From the NCBI GenBank assembly GCA_040766655.1, contig JAXGQB010000015.1, forward strand, positions 117,206-181,205: a stretch of 64,000 bases of DNA, given 5' to 3'. Of the stretch, positions 33,841 through 41,611 are shown one piece after another. Position 1 is the first letter of the stretch. Each line of letters starts with the position of its first letter. The notes beneath the pieces were generated by a model. The model worked only from the letters and a program-made list of their open reading frames with translations, ran no database searches and was not told where the DNA came from. The stretch comes from JALOOB01 sp040766655 (lineage in GTDB: Bacteria > Chloroflexota > Anaerolineae > CG2-30-64-16). The translations under genes and the position numbers were made by a program.

Positions 33841-34950
33841 TCAAACGCCTGCGACCCGGCGGTACACCGCCATCGTCTGGTGCGCGGCGCGTTCCCACGA
33901 GAACGAGGCCGCCCGCTGCAGCCCCTTCTCCCGCATGCTTGCGGCTAACGCATCGTCGGTCAGCACGCGCCATAACGCGACGGTGATCTCCTCGTCCTGC
34001 GCCGGATCGATGAGCAGCGCTGCGTCGCCGACGACCTCGGGCAGGCTGGAGACGTTCGAGACGATGACGGGCGTTCCGCACGCCATTGCTTCGAGCGGCG
34101 TCAGCCCGAAACCCTCATAGAAGGCTGGGTGCACCAGCGTCCGGGCTGCGTTGTAGAGATACGGCAGGTCGTGCGACTCGACGCGGCCCAGGAAGTGGGT
34201 GGAATCCGTGAGATCCAGTCTGGTCACCAGGTCGTAGACATCATCGCTGAGCCAGCCGCGCGAGCCGGCCAGCACGAGCGCGGGCGTCAGCTTGTAGTCG
34301 TCCCGCAGGCGGCGATAGGCGCGCAGCAGTGCGCCGATGTTCTTGCGCGGCTCGATGGTCGAGACGAACAGGACGAAATCATCCGGCACGTTGTAGAGGG
34401 CCTGCACGCGCTGCAGTGCTTCGTCGTGCGGCATCGGCCGCATGCGCGGATCGGCCGCCTCGTAGATCACAGTGATGTGATCCTCCGGGACGCCCAACAT
34501 GCGCACGAGGTCATTCTTCGTGCTGTTCGACACCGCGATGATGTGGTCGGCATGGCGCACGGCGTGGTCGATCTGGCCGTAGTAGCGCGCGGCTTCTTTG
34601 GTCACGAACTGCGGATAGATCAGGAACGCCAGGTCGTGGATGGTGATGACGCTGTTCCCGCGGCGGTGCAGGGGCGGGATGAAATCAGGACTGTGGAATA
34701 CGTCGCAGTTCAGCCTGCGCACCACCCAGGGCAGGAGAATCTGCTCCAGCCGGTGATGGCTCGGAACGCGGGACGGTGCGATGGTGACATTGTCCGCACG
34801 GACCAATCCGTTCGATTGGCGCCAGTCCTGGAGGAGGCAGAATTGGTCTTGCGGATAGGCTACAGCGAGCGCCTGGGTGAGACGGAGCGTGTATTCTCCG
34901 ATGCCGGCGCGAGTGTGGTACACCAATCTCGCATCGATTCCTACATGCAT
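33841..34950 (-). CDS. Glycosyltransferase family 4, mannosyltransferase-like
   Basis: A 369-aa GT-B enzyme and first gene of the glycosyltransferase operon. It starts MHVGIDARLVYHTRAGIGEY, then DVFHSPDFIPPLHRRGNSVI, and the donor half begins with DDFVLFVSTIEPRKNI near residue 192. The EX7E motif is EGFGLTPLEAMACGTPVIVS. This pattern is common in mannosyl/rhamnosyl transferases of O-antigen or exopolysaccharide loci, but the sugar is not determined. Confidence 0.9.
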   Translation of the reverse strand: MHVGIDARLVYHTRAGIGEYTLRLTQALAVAYPQDQFCLLQDWRQSNGLVRADNVTIAPSRVPSHHRLEQILLPWVVRRLNCDVFHSPDFIPPLHRRGNSVITIHDLAFLIYPQFVTKEAARYYGQIDHAVRHADHIIAVSNSTKNDLVRMLGVPEDHITVIYEAADPRMRPMPHDEALQRVQALYNVPDDFVLFVSTIEPRKNIGALLRAYRRLRDDYKLTPALVLAGSRGWLSDDVYDLVTRLDLTDSTHFLGRVESHDLPYLYNAARTLVHPAFYEGFGLTPLEAMACGTPVIVSNVSSLPEVVGDAALLIDPAQDEEITVALWRVLTDDALAASMREKGLQRAASFSWERAAHQTMAVYRRVAGV

Positions 34951-34980
34951 GGTTGGGGCTGGCCTCCGGCGTTATCTCAC

Positions 34981-35021
34981 TAAAAACAAGCCCTCCGCCC
35001 CGGCAAACCGAGAGGGAGGGC
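34981..35021 (-). terminator. Terminator-like hairpin in the glycosyltransferase operon leader
   Basis: GCCCTCC (34990-34996) pairs with GGAGGGC (35015-35021); on the minus strand the stem is followed by TTGTTTTTA. It lies between the operon promoter and the first gene, so it may attenuate transcription. Confidence 0.55.
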
Positions 35022-35044
35022 ATCAATGACCCACACGCATGCAC

Positions 35045-35074
35045 ATGATAGCACGCGCAGCGCGCCTGCGTCAA
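35045..35074 (-). promoter_or_regulatory. Glycosyltransferase operon promoter
   Basis: On the minus strand TTGACG (35074-35069), 18 bp, TATCAT (35050-35045). Transcription should begin near 35038, 88 nt before the first ATG. Confidence 0.7.
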
Positions 35075-35106
35075 ATGATCTCGTCTGGTTGTTAACCGCC
35101 TGGCCG

Positions 35107-35115
35107 TGGTATAAT
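35107..35115 (+). promoter_or_regulatory. Extended -10 promoter of the stomatin-like gene
   Basis: TGG-TATAAT (35107-35115) is an extended -10 element with a perfect hexamer; the -35 is weak. The leader to ATG35189 is about 67 nt. Confidence 0.55.
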
Positions 35116-35188
35116 TCGTTCATCTCACATTGGTACAGCGTCCATTCGAGATCGGATGGTGCTTCAATCACCCCCTGGGGAGGCAAAC

Positions 35189-35977
35189 ATGGGAGAAATT
35201 CTCAATTTCCTTTTCTCCGCCGGCGCCGTCATCCTGGCGATCGCCGTCGTGGCCAGCTCCGCGATCAAGGTCGTGCAGGAGTATGAGCGCGGCGTGATCT
35301 TTCGCCTCGGCCGCCTGGTCGGAGCCAAAGGTCCCGGCCTGTTCTTCATCATTCCCATCATCGACCGGATGGTCAAGGTGGACCTACGCGTCGTCACGCT
35401 CGACATCCCCGCGCAGGAGGCGATCACCAAGGATAACGTGACGGTGCGCGTCAACGCGGTGGCCTACTTCCGGGTGGTCGACCCGCAGGCAGCCATCGTC
35501 AAGGTCGAAGACTTCCGCCGCGCGACCTACCAGATCGCACAGACCAGCCTGCGCTCCGTCCTGGGCCAGTCAGACCTGGATGATCTGCTTGCGCATCGGG
35601 ATGAGATCAACGCGCGCCTGCAGATGATCATCGACGAGCAGACCGAGCCGTGGGGCATCAAGGTCAGCATCGTCGAGGTGAAGGACGTCGAGCTGCCCGA
35701 CACGATGAAGCGGGCCATGGCGCGCCAGGCCGAGGCCGAGCGCGAGAAGCGCGCGAAAATCATCCATGCCGAAGGCGAGTTCGTGGCATCGGAACAGCTT
35801 ACCAACGCCGCGAAGATCATCGGCCGCGAGCCGGCGGCCATCCAGCTGCGCTATCTGCAAACGCTGACGGAAATCGCGGTCGAGAAGAACTCGACGATCC
35901 TCTTCCCGGTGCCGATCGAGTTCATGCGTGCGTTTGAGTCGATCATCAGGCCGGACCGCGAGGAGCCGGACGCCTAA
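35189..35977 (+). CDS. SPFH/stomatin-like protein (slipin)
   Basis: A 262-aa membrane protein: an N-terminal hydrophobic hairpin or helix (about residues 5-28), the Band 7/SPFH domain (about 30-190; EYERGVIFRLGRLVGAKGPG, RVNAVAYFRVVDP), and a helical tail. Slipins form ring-shaped membrane scaffolds and usually sit beside an NfeD-type partner or protease; none is adjacent here. GGGGAGG precedes ATG35189. Confidence 0.93.
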   Translation: MGEILNFLFSAGAVILAIAVVASSAIKVVQEYERGVIFRLGRLVGAKGPGLFFIIPIIDRMVKVDLRVVTLDIPAQEAITKDNVTVRVNAVAYFRVVDPQAAIVKVEDFRRATYQIAQTSLRSVLGQSDLDDLLAHRDEINARLQMIIDEQTEPWGIKVSIVEVKDVELPDTMKRAMARQAEAEREKRAKIIHAEGEFVASEQLTNAAKIIGREPAAIQLRYLQTLTEIAVEKNSTILFPVPIEFMRAFESIIRPDREEPDA

Positions 35978-35998
35978 TCCCGCCGAACGAGGGACGCT

Positions 35999-36640
35999 AT
36001 GAACAGCTCTGGTCGTGTGTCCTGGCGCGGTTACGTGGCCCTCAGCCTGTTCTGGCTGGCGGCGTTGGCCGGCGTGTTGCTGTTCGTGCGCCGGCCGTCG
36101 GCCCAGCCCATCGAAATCGTGCCGCCGCCATCCCCCATGCCGTCGCCGACACCCCTGCCGACCTCGACGCCGGGCCCGCTGCGCGTTGACGTCGCCGGCG
36201 CAGTGAGGCAGCCGCAGGTGGTCATGGTGGCCGCAGGCAGCATCGTCGCAGACGCCATCGCTGCCGCGGGTGGCCCGGCCGAGGACGCGGACCTGGACCG
36301 CATCAACAAGGCGATCGCGTTACAGGACGGGATGCAGGTCTACGTCCCGCACGTCGCGGAGACGGTGACGGCGCCGCTCCCAGTGGCCCCGCTCAGCGCG
36401 GCGACGCACACCGCGTTGGCGCCCGCCAGCCGGTCCGGCGCAGCCATCCCGGTGGGGGGATCGATCGACATCAATACGGCGACGCTCGCTGAGCTGGAAA
36501 GCCTGCCATCCATCGGACCCGTGATGGCCCAGTTGATCGTCGATGGTAGGCCCTACGGGGAGGTGGATGACCTGCTCAACGTCAAGGGGATCGGACCCGC
36601 CACGCTCGCGAAGATCAGGGATCTCGTGACGGTCCGCTGA
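35999..36640 (+). CDS. ComEA-like helix-hairpin-helix protein with SLBB-type domain
   Basis: A 213-aa membrane-anchored protein. A single helix (about residues 9-27) is followed by a Pro/Ser/Thr linker. An SLBB-like domain (about 60-120; LRVDVAGAVRQPQVVMVAAG) and a C-terminal double helix-hairpin-helix (about 155-213; IDINTATLAELESLPSIGPV) follow. ComEA binds incoming DNA at the cell surface during transformation. comEC is not adjacent. A strong terminator lies 106 bp downstream. Confidence 0.9.
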   Translation: MNSSGRVSWRGYVALSLFWLAALAGVLLFVRRPSAQPIEIVPPPSPMPSPTPLPTSTPGPLRVDVAGAVRQPQVVMVAAGSIVADAIAAAGGPAEDADLDRINKAIALQDGMQVYVPHVAETVTAPLPVAPLSAATHTALAPASRSGAAIPVGGSIDINTATLAELESLPSIGPVMAQLIVDGRPYGEVDDLLNVKGIGPATLAKIRDLVTVR

Positions 36641-36745
36641 GGGCGGCTATTTCTCTGATGATGGTGAGAGTAATCGTAAGCATCATCACTGGCTGCCGGG
36701 GCTGAGAGCGTTACTATAGTTACAGATTCTTCCTCCTCCTTTGCG

Positions 36746-36788
36746 CACGAAGGCCGGGGCCACCAGTCAACCCCGGCCTTCGTGTTTT
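36746..36788 (+). terminator. Strong intrinsic terminator
   Basis: CACGAAGGCCGGGG / CCCCGGCCTTCGTG (36746-36759 and 36771-36784) is a perfect 14-bp stem with an 11-nt loop, followed by TTTTAAGTTTT. It ends the comEA-like transcript or a short RNA made from 36641-36745. Confidence 0.9.
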
Positions 36789-36811
36789 AAGTTTTGCCCT
36801 TGTCCGCGCGG

Positions 36812-37324
36812 CTAGATGGTGCGCACGAGGTCATCCAGCGAGCGCCGCGAGGTAGGGCCGGGCGCCTCCGATCCGCGGCCGATCGGCAGGACCGCCACCG
36901 GCACCCAATCGGGCGGCGCTCCCACCGCCGCAGTCACCTTCGCGGGATCGAACGCGCCGACCCAAACGGTTGATAGCCCCAGATTCGTGGCCGCCAGCAT
37001 CGCGTAGGTCGCCGCGATCGTGGCATCCTGGATCGCGTACAGATCCTTTCCGCGGGACCCATACTTCCGGGCCGAGCGTCCGGGATTGGCAAAGAACACC
37101 AGCACGTCAGGCGCTTCGGCCAGGTACGACTGGTCGGCTGCACGGGCCAGAGCCGCCCGGGCACGCGGAGCCGTCACATGGAAGATCTCGTAGGCCTGCA
37201 GATTGCCCGCAGAGGGGGCCAGGTTGGTCAGCTCGAGGATTTGCCTGATCTTGTCTCCTTCGACCGGTTTGCCGTCGAATGCACGCACCGAGCGACGGGC
37301 TTCTAACAACGCTGCGAGTTCCAT
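36812..37324 (-). CDS. Nitroreductase-family protein
   Basis: A 170-aa FMN-dependent oxidoreductase-type protein. The N-terminus ELAALLEARRSVRAF holds the Arg residues that contact FMN; LAPSAGNLQAYEIF and the later LGLSTVWVGAF fit the small nitroreductase branch. AAGGAGG lies before ATG37324, which fixes the start against much longer open frames. Natural substrate not known. Confidence 0.9.
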   Translation of the reverse strand: MELAALLEARRSVRAFDGKPVEGDKIRQILELTNLAPSAGNLQAYEIFHVTAPRARAALARAADQSYLAEAPDVLVFFANPGRSARKYGSRGKDLYAIQDATIAATYAMLAATNLGLSTVWVGAFDPAKVTAAVGAPPDWVPVAVLPIGRGSEAPGPTSRRSLDDLVRTI

Positions 37325-37431
37325 TTGCACCTCCTTGTGTGTCTGCACGCTCCTTCGGCAAGGGCCGGCGCGACACGCTGTTTCATCTCTATCATAGCAT
37401 ATTTTGCCCCTGGCCGCGCCGCCACTTGGGG

Positions 37432-38136
37432 CTACGATCTGCCGATTTTGCGCATGAGCGCGTCCTGGACGGCCGCGCCGTAGCGCCACGCGAGCAGCAG
37501 CGCGACCGCGGCGAGCATGACGATCGCCGCCCACCCCGCCAGTGGGATGCGCTCCGCGTTCGCGCCGAGCAGGACCGACCCGGTGAGGCCGGGGATGCGG
37601 GCAAGCGCGGCCATGGGCAACAGCAGTCGCAGCGGCAGGGCGGTGAGCCCGGCCACAAACGCGAGCACGTCATCGGGCAGCCCTGGAATGAGAAAGACGA
37701 GGAAGAAGAAGCCCAGCCCCTTCTGTGCTGCGGCCCGGTCCATGCGGGCCAGCAGCGCAGGGCTGACCAGCCGCTCCACGGCCGGACGGCCTGCGAACCG
37801 TGCCAGCGCCATGGTGAACGCGGTGCCCAGCACCAACCCGATCCAGCTGTACGCGATCCCGGCCCAGGGGCCGTACAGGTATCCGGCGACGAAGTTGACC
37901 GCCTGGCCGGGGACCGGCGCTACGATCGTCTGCGCGACCGATAGCCCGATGACCACCAGCGGGCCCCACGCACCGGCACGGCGGATCTCTTCGACGATCT
38001 GTTCCCGGTTGGCGAACACGCGCGCCAGCTCGTCGCCCCACACCAGGAAGGGCGCGGCGAGGGCCGCGCCGGCCAGGACGACGACCATCAGCCGCAGCCA
38101 GAGGGGCCACGGCGCTGCGCTCCGGTCGCGGTTCAT
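37432..38136 (-). CDS. TVP38/TMEM64-family membrane protein
   Basis: A 234-aa polytopic protein of the VTT/DedA-like family. The signature region reads APVPGQAVNFVAGYLYGPWA (about residues 75-94) and later LIPGLPDDVLAFVAGLTALP (about 150-169), both in re-entrant hairpins. Eukaryotic VTT relatives are lipid scramblases; DedA members act in undecaprenyl-phosphate or membrane homeostasis. Its role here is not shown. It is divergent from the spermidine synthase-like gene, with 36 bp between the start codons. Confidence 0.88.
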   Translation of the reverse strand: MNRDRSAAPWPLWLRLMVVVLAGAALAAPFLVWGDELARVFANREQIVEEIRRAGAWGPLVVIGLSVAQTIVAPVPGQAVNFVAGYLYGPWAGIAYSWIGLVLGTAFTMALARFAGRPAVERLVSPALLARMDRAAAQKGLGFFFLVFLIPGLPDDVLAFVAGLTALPLRLLLPMAALARIPGLTGSVLLGANAERIPLAGWAAIVMLAAVALLLAWRYGAAVQDALMRKIGRS

Positions 38137-38159
38137 TTCTGCCTCGGGTTCTCCGCGCC

Positions 38160-38173
38160 TATAATGTCCACCA
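38160..38173 (+). promoter_or_regulatory. Leaderless promoter element
   Basis: A perfect TATAAT (38160-38165) ends 7 bp before ATG38173. An earlier ATG (38164) lies inside the -10 itself and cannot be used from this promoter. No Shine-Dalgarno sequence is seen. Confidence 0.6.
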
Positions 38174-39738
38174 TGTCACAGTCCATGCCGCGATCTTACC
38201 TCTACCTGCTGGTCGTGACTGCGGGCTTCACCACACTTGGGGTGGAACTCAGCGCGTCACGGCTGCTCGATCCATGGTTCGGCAACTCTCTCATCGTCTG
38301 GGCCAGCCTGATCGGCCTGATCCTCCTTTACCTGACGGTCGGGTATTGGCTGGGGGGTCGGGTGGCCGACCGGTGGCCCCACCCGCTCGTGCTGCTGCGC
38401 CTGACCGGCGCCGCCGCGGTGGGGGTCGGGCTGATTCCCGCCATCTCGCGGCCGGTGCTGCGCCTGGCCAGCCTCGGGCTGGACACGTTCGATGCAGGGG
38501 TCCTCGCCGGCAGCATGGGGGCCATCCTGGTCCTCTTTGCCGTGCCGGTCACCCTGCTGGGCTGTGTCAGCCCCTACGCGGTCCGGCTGGCCATCCGTGA
38601 CGTCAGGGGCAGCGGCGAGGTGGCCGGCCGCATCTCAGCGCTCTCGACCGCGGGCAGCATTGCGGGCAGCTTCCTGCCCGTCCTCTGGCTCATCCCGTCC
38701 ATCGGCACGCGGCGCACCTTCGCGGTGCTGTCGCTCGCGCTGCTGGTCGTGGTCATTCTCGGCCTGTTGGTCCAGCGCCGCCGCGTGGATGTCCTGGCGC
38801 TGGTGGCCGCGGCCGCGGTCGTGGCATGGCTCGGCTGGCGTCCGGCGGGCCCGCTCAAGGACGCGCAGGGGCTCGTCTATGAGACGGAATCTGCGTTCAA
38901 TTATATCCAGGTGCTCGATCTGGGCGTCGAGCGGCAGCTGCGGCTCAACGAAGGCGAGGGGATCCACTCCGTCTATCGCCCGGCGGGGGGGCTGGCCGAT
39001 GGCATCTGGGACTACTTCTTGCTGGCGCCCGCGTTCAACCCGGCGCCCTATGAGCCGGACCGGGTGCAGCGCGTCGCCATCGTGGGGCTGGCAGCGGGGA
39101 CCATGGCGCAGCTCTTCACGGAGGGCTACGGCCCGATCGCGATCGAGGGCGCGGAGCTGGACCCGGCCATCCTGCGCACGGGCCGGGAATGGTTCGACAT
39201 GAACCAACCCAACCTGGCCGCGTACGCAATGGACGGTCGCCGGTTTCTCTACCGGCCGCCCGACGGGGCTGCCGCGTCCTATGACGTGATCGCGGTCGAC
39301 GCCTATCGCCCCCCCTACATTCCCTTTCACCTCATTACCGCCGAATTCTTCGCGCTGGCCCGGGATCGCCTGGCCGATACCGGCGTCGTCGCGGTCAACG
39401 TGGGCCGCACCCATACGGACTACAGCCTGGTGGATGCGGTGGCTGCGACGATGCGCCAGGTCTTTCCCTCCGTATTCGTGGTCGATGAGCCCGACAACGG
39501 CAGTCCTTTGGGCAACAGCCTCGTCGTGGCGACCAGGCAGCCATCCACCCTGGCCGATCTGCGGGCAAATCTGCCCGCGTTCGGGGATGGGCTGCTGGGC
39601 CAGGTGGCCCTGGTGATGGCTGGCGCACGGGTGGCCGCGCCGCCGGCAGGCGCGCCGATCTTCACCGACGACCGTGCGCCGGTCGAGCAGGTGGTCCACA
39701 AGCTCGTGCTGAGGCATGTGCTGGGTCCTGTGGAGTAG
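38173..39738 (+). CDS. Membrane-fused spermidine synthase-like protein
   Basis: A 521-aa protein with seven or eight N-terminal membrane helices (about residues 8-225) fused to a Rossmann-type spermidine synthase-like domain (about 240-500). The nucleotide-binding loop reads IVGLAAGTMAQL in place of the GGGDG loop of true aminopropyltransferases. ELDP and VDAYRPPYIPF stand near the ligand site. Loss of the canonical motif makes polyamine synthesis doubtful. The mRNA is probably leaderless. Confidence 0.82.
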   Translation: MSQSMPRSYLYLLVVTAGFTTLGVELSASRLLDPWFGNSLIVWASLIGLILLYLTVGYWLGGRVADRWPHPLVLLRLTGAAAVGVGLIPAISRPVLRLASLGLDTFDAGVLAGSMGAILVLFAVPVTLLGCVSPYAVRLAIRDVRGSGEVAGRISALSTAGSIAGSFLPVLWLIPSIGTRRTFAVLSLALLVVVILGLLVQRRRVDVLALVAAAAVVAWLGWRPAGPLKDAQGLVYETESAFNYIQVLDLGVERQLRLNEGEGIHSVYRPAGGLADGIWDYFLLAPAFNPAPYEPDRVQRVAIVGLAAGTMAQLFTEGYGPIAIEGAELDPAILRTGREWFDMNQPNLAAYAMDGRRFLYRPPDGAAASYDVIAVDAYRPPYIPFHLITAEFFALARDRLADTGVVAVNVGRTHTDYSLVDAVAATMRQVFPSVFVVDEPDNGSPLGNSLVVATRQPSTLADLRANLPAFGDGLLGQVALVMAGARVAAPPAGAPIFTDDRAPVEQVVHKLVLRHVLGPVE

Positions 39739-39746
39739 CGCGACTG

Positions 39747-40439
39747 CTATTGTGCGTCAGGGCTGGGCGCGAGGAAGCAGAGGATGCCGTCGACGACGCC
39801 TTGCGCGGCTCGCGCGGGTTCGTCCACGAGCAGGCCGCGGTCCGCGTTCATGAAGCCCAGCTCGATGATGGCCCCGGGCGTCTGCGCCGAGATCTCGCGG
39901 AACGCGTGGTAGCGGGTCATGTCCCGCGTGATGGTGCTGGGATGGCGCGCGAGCCCTGTCGCGGCCTCGTACGCGTCCCACAGGCAGGTTGCCAGGCGCT
40001 CGGACGCTTCGCTCCCGCCGGTCTCGCTCGCCACCTTGTAGCCGGTGAAATCGACCATACAGGAGTCGGAGTGGATGGAGACCAGCGCGGCGGCGCGATA
40101 GCCTCGCAGCCGGTCGTCGTACTCGTCCAGGATCTCGGCCCGGATCCCTTGCCTGGCCAGTCCCTCGCTGACCAGCCCGGCCACCCGCAGGTTGATCTCC
40201 GCCTCGGTCAGCCCGTCCGGGCATACCGCTCCCGAATCATTGCCCTTGTGTCCCGCGATCAGGCCGACGCGCAATCCGCCGGTCGGTTGCTCCGCGGCAA
40301 AGAGGAACTGCAGCCAGTTCGGTCCAAGGCCGCGCGTGGCCACCTGCTCCGTCAGCCAGATCCCGGCGAGGATCACGACGGCGAACACGATGAGCGGTGC
40401 GGTGCGCGAAGAACGCGCCTTTTTCTTGCGGCTTGGCAT
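39747..40439 (-). CDS. N-acetylmuramoyl-L-alanine amidase, amidase_3 family
   Basis: A 230-aa cell-wall hydrolase with an N-terminal membrane anchor (about residues 15-32, after RKKKARSSR). The zinc site is made by His in GLIAGHKGND, Glu in GLTEAEINLRVA and His in SIHSDS; the catalytic Glu is in AIIELGFMN. It would cut the amide bond between MurNAc and the peptide stem outside the membrane. The spacing of the first motif (AGHKGNDSGAVC) differs from the usual DPGHGG form. Confidence 0.88.
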   Translation of the reverse strand: MPSRKKKARSSRTAPLIVFAVVILAGIWLTEQVATRGLGPNWLQFLFAAEQPTGGLRVGLIAGHKGNDSGAVCPDGLTEAEINLRVAGLVSEGLARQGIRAEILDEYDDRLRGYRAAALVSIHSDSCMVDFTGYKVASETGGSEASERLATCLWDAYEAATGLARHPSTITRDMTRYHAFREISAQTPGAIIELGFMNADRGLLVDEPARAAQGVVDGILCFLAPSPDAQ

Positions 40440-40494
40440 GGCGAAGGGATCATAGCGACAAGCCGGCATTTCTGCAACTGGGGAGTCGATTGCT

Positions 40495-40523
40495 TTGACT
40501 TTTCACCTTCCAGCGGGTATAGT
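40495..40523 (+). promoter_or_regulatory. RodZ-like gene promoter
   Basis: TTGACT (40495-40500), 17 bp, TATAGT (40518-40523). Transcription starts near 40530, which rules out the longer open frame beginning inside the promoter. Confidence 0.7.
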
Positions 40524-40560
40524 GGTTCGGCCTATCAATAGGAATGGGGATCTACCTCTT

Positions 40561-41532
40561 ATGAGCGAACTTGGGCGCCTGCTGACGGAGGCGCGGTCGG
40601 CCCGGGGCCTCAGCCTGGCCGACGTCGAATCCGTCACCCGCATCCGTCAGAAATATCTCGAGGCGTTGGAGCACGGGGACCACGGCAAATTGCCGCGCGG
40701 AACGGTTGCCCGGGGCTTCCTGCGCACCTACGCGGCCTACCTGGGCCTGGACGCTCCGGCGATGCTGGACCTTTACGGGGTCGAAAGCGGCGACGCGGGC
40801 GAGGACGTGGAGATCGCGGAGCCAGGCAAGCCGCGCGTGGTGGATTACCGGCCCCTCGAGGTGGAACTCATCGACGATTACCAGGACAAGGGTTGGGTCT
40901 ACTGGCTCGTCGCTGCACTGCTCGTCGCGCTACTGGCCGCAGGGACCTGGTGGGTCCTGCGCGGCATGCCGGGCTGGAACCCGTTTCGGGCCCTGGCGCC
41001 CGCACCCGCGCCCACCGCGACGGCTACCCCCACGGCGACGCCCTGGGTGGTCACCGCCACCCCGCGCGCGACCGCGACCCTGCCAGAGCCGCCGACGGTG
41101 GAGGCACTGGTGACCTCCAGCATCCTGACGCTGCCCACGCCGACGGTGCCTGCGTCGCCCACGCCAACGCCGCGGCCGACCTCCACGCCCGAGATCGTCT
41201 CAAACATCTTCCTGGAGTTGGTTGCCAGCCAGCGGTCCTGGCTGCGCGTGGTCGTCGATGGCGAAGTGGTCGAGGAAGGTTTCGTCGCTGCAGAGGACAC
41301 GCGTGCCTGGGAGGCAAACGAGTCGATCATCATCCGCACGGGCAACGCGGGGGGCCTTTCGCTGATCCTGAACGGCGAGGACCTGGGGCCGATGGGCAAC
41401 GTCGGCCAGGTGGTGGAGCGTGGCTGGGTCGTCGGCGAGGACGGCGCGGTGGTTGACGAGGCGCCGCTGACTCCCGGCGCGGTGCCTACGACACCGCCCA
41501 CCGCGACGCCTACGGCCACGCCTGCCGGCTGA
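40561..41532 (+). CDS. RodZ-like cell-shape protein
   Basis: A 323-aa bitopic protein. The N-terminal HTH_25 domain (about residues 1-70; LGRLLTEARSARGLSLADVE, LPRGTVARGFLRTYAAYLGL) would bind MreB in the cytoplasm. A membrane helix follows at about 115-135 (VYWLVAALLVALLAAGTWWV), then a Thr/Pro-rich linker and a C-terminal DUF4115 beta domain (about 210-305). mreBCD is not adjacent. Confidence 0.9.
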   Translation: MSELGRLLTEARSARGLSLADVESVTRIRQKYLEALEHGDHGKLPRGTVARGFLRTYAAYLGLDAPAMLDLYGVESGDAGEDVEIAEPGKPRVVDYRPLEVELIDDYQDKGWVYWLVAALLVALLAAGTWWVLRGMPGWNPFRALAPAPAPTATATPTATPWVVTATPRATATLPEPPTVEALVTSSILTLPTPTVPASPTPTPRPTSTPEIVSNIFLELVASQRSWLRVVVDGEVVEEGFVAAEDTRAWEANESIIIRTGNAGGLSLILNGEDLGPMGNVGQVVERGWVVGEDGAVVDEAPLTPGAVPTTPPTATPTATPAG

Positions 41533-41611
41533 GTCCGGCTGACTGCACGATCTGCAGGGTAGTGGATCGACCGGTCCGCTACCCTTTGTCGTTAATGGAG
41601 CTTTGTATCAC

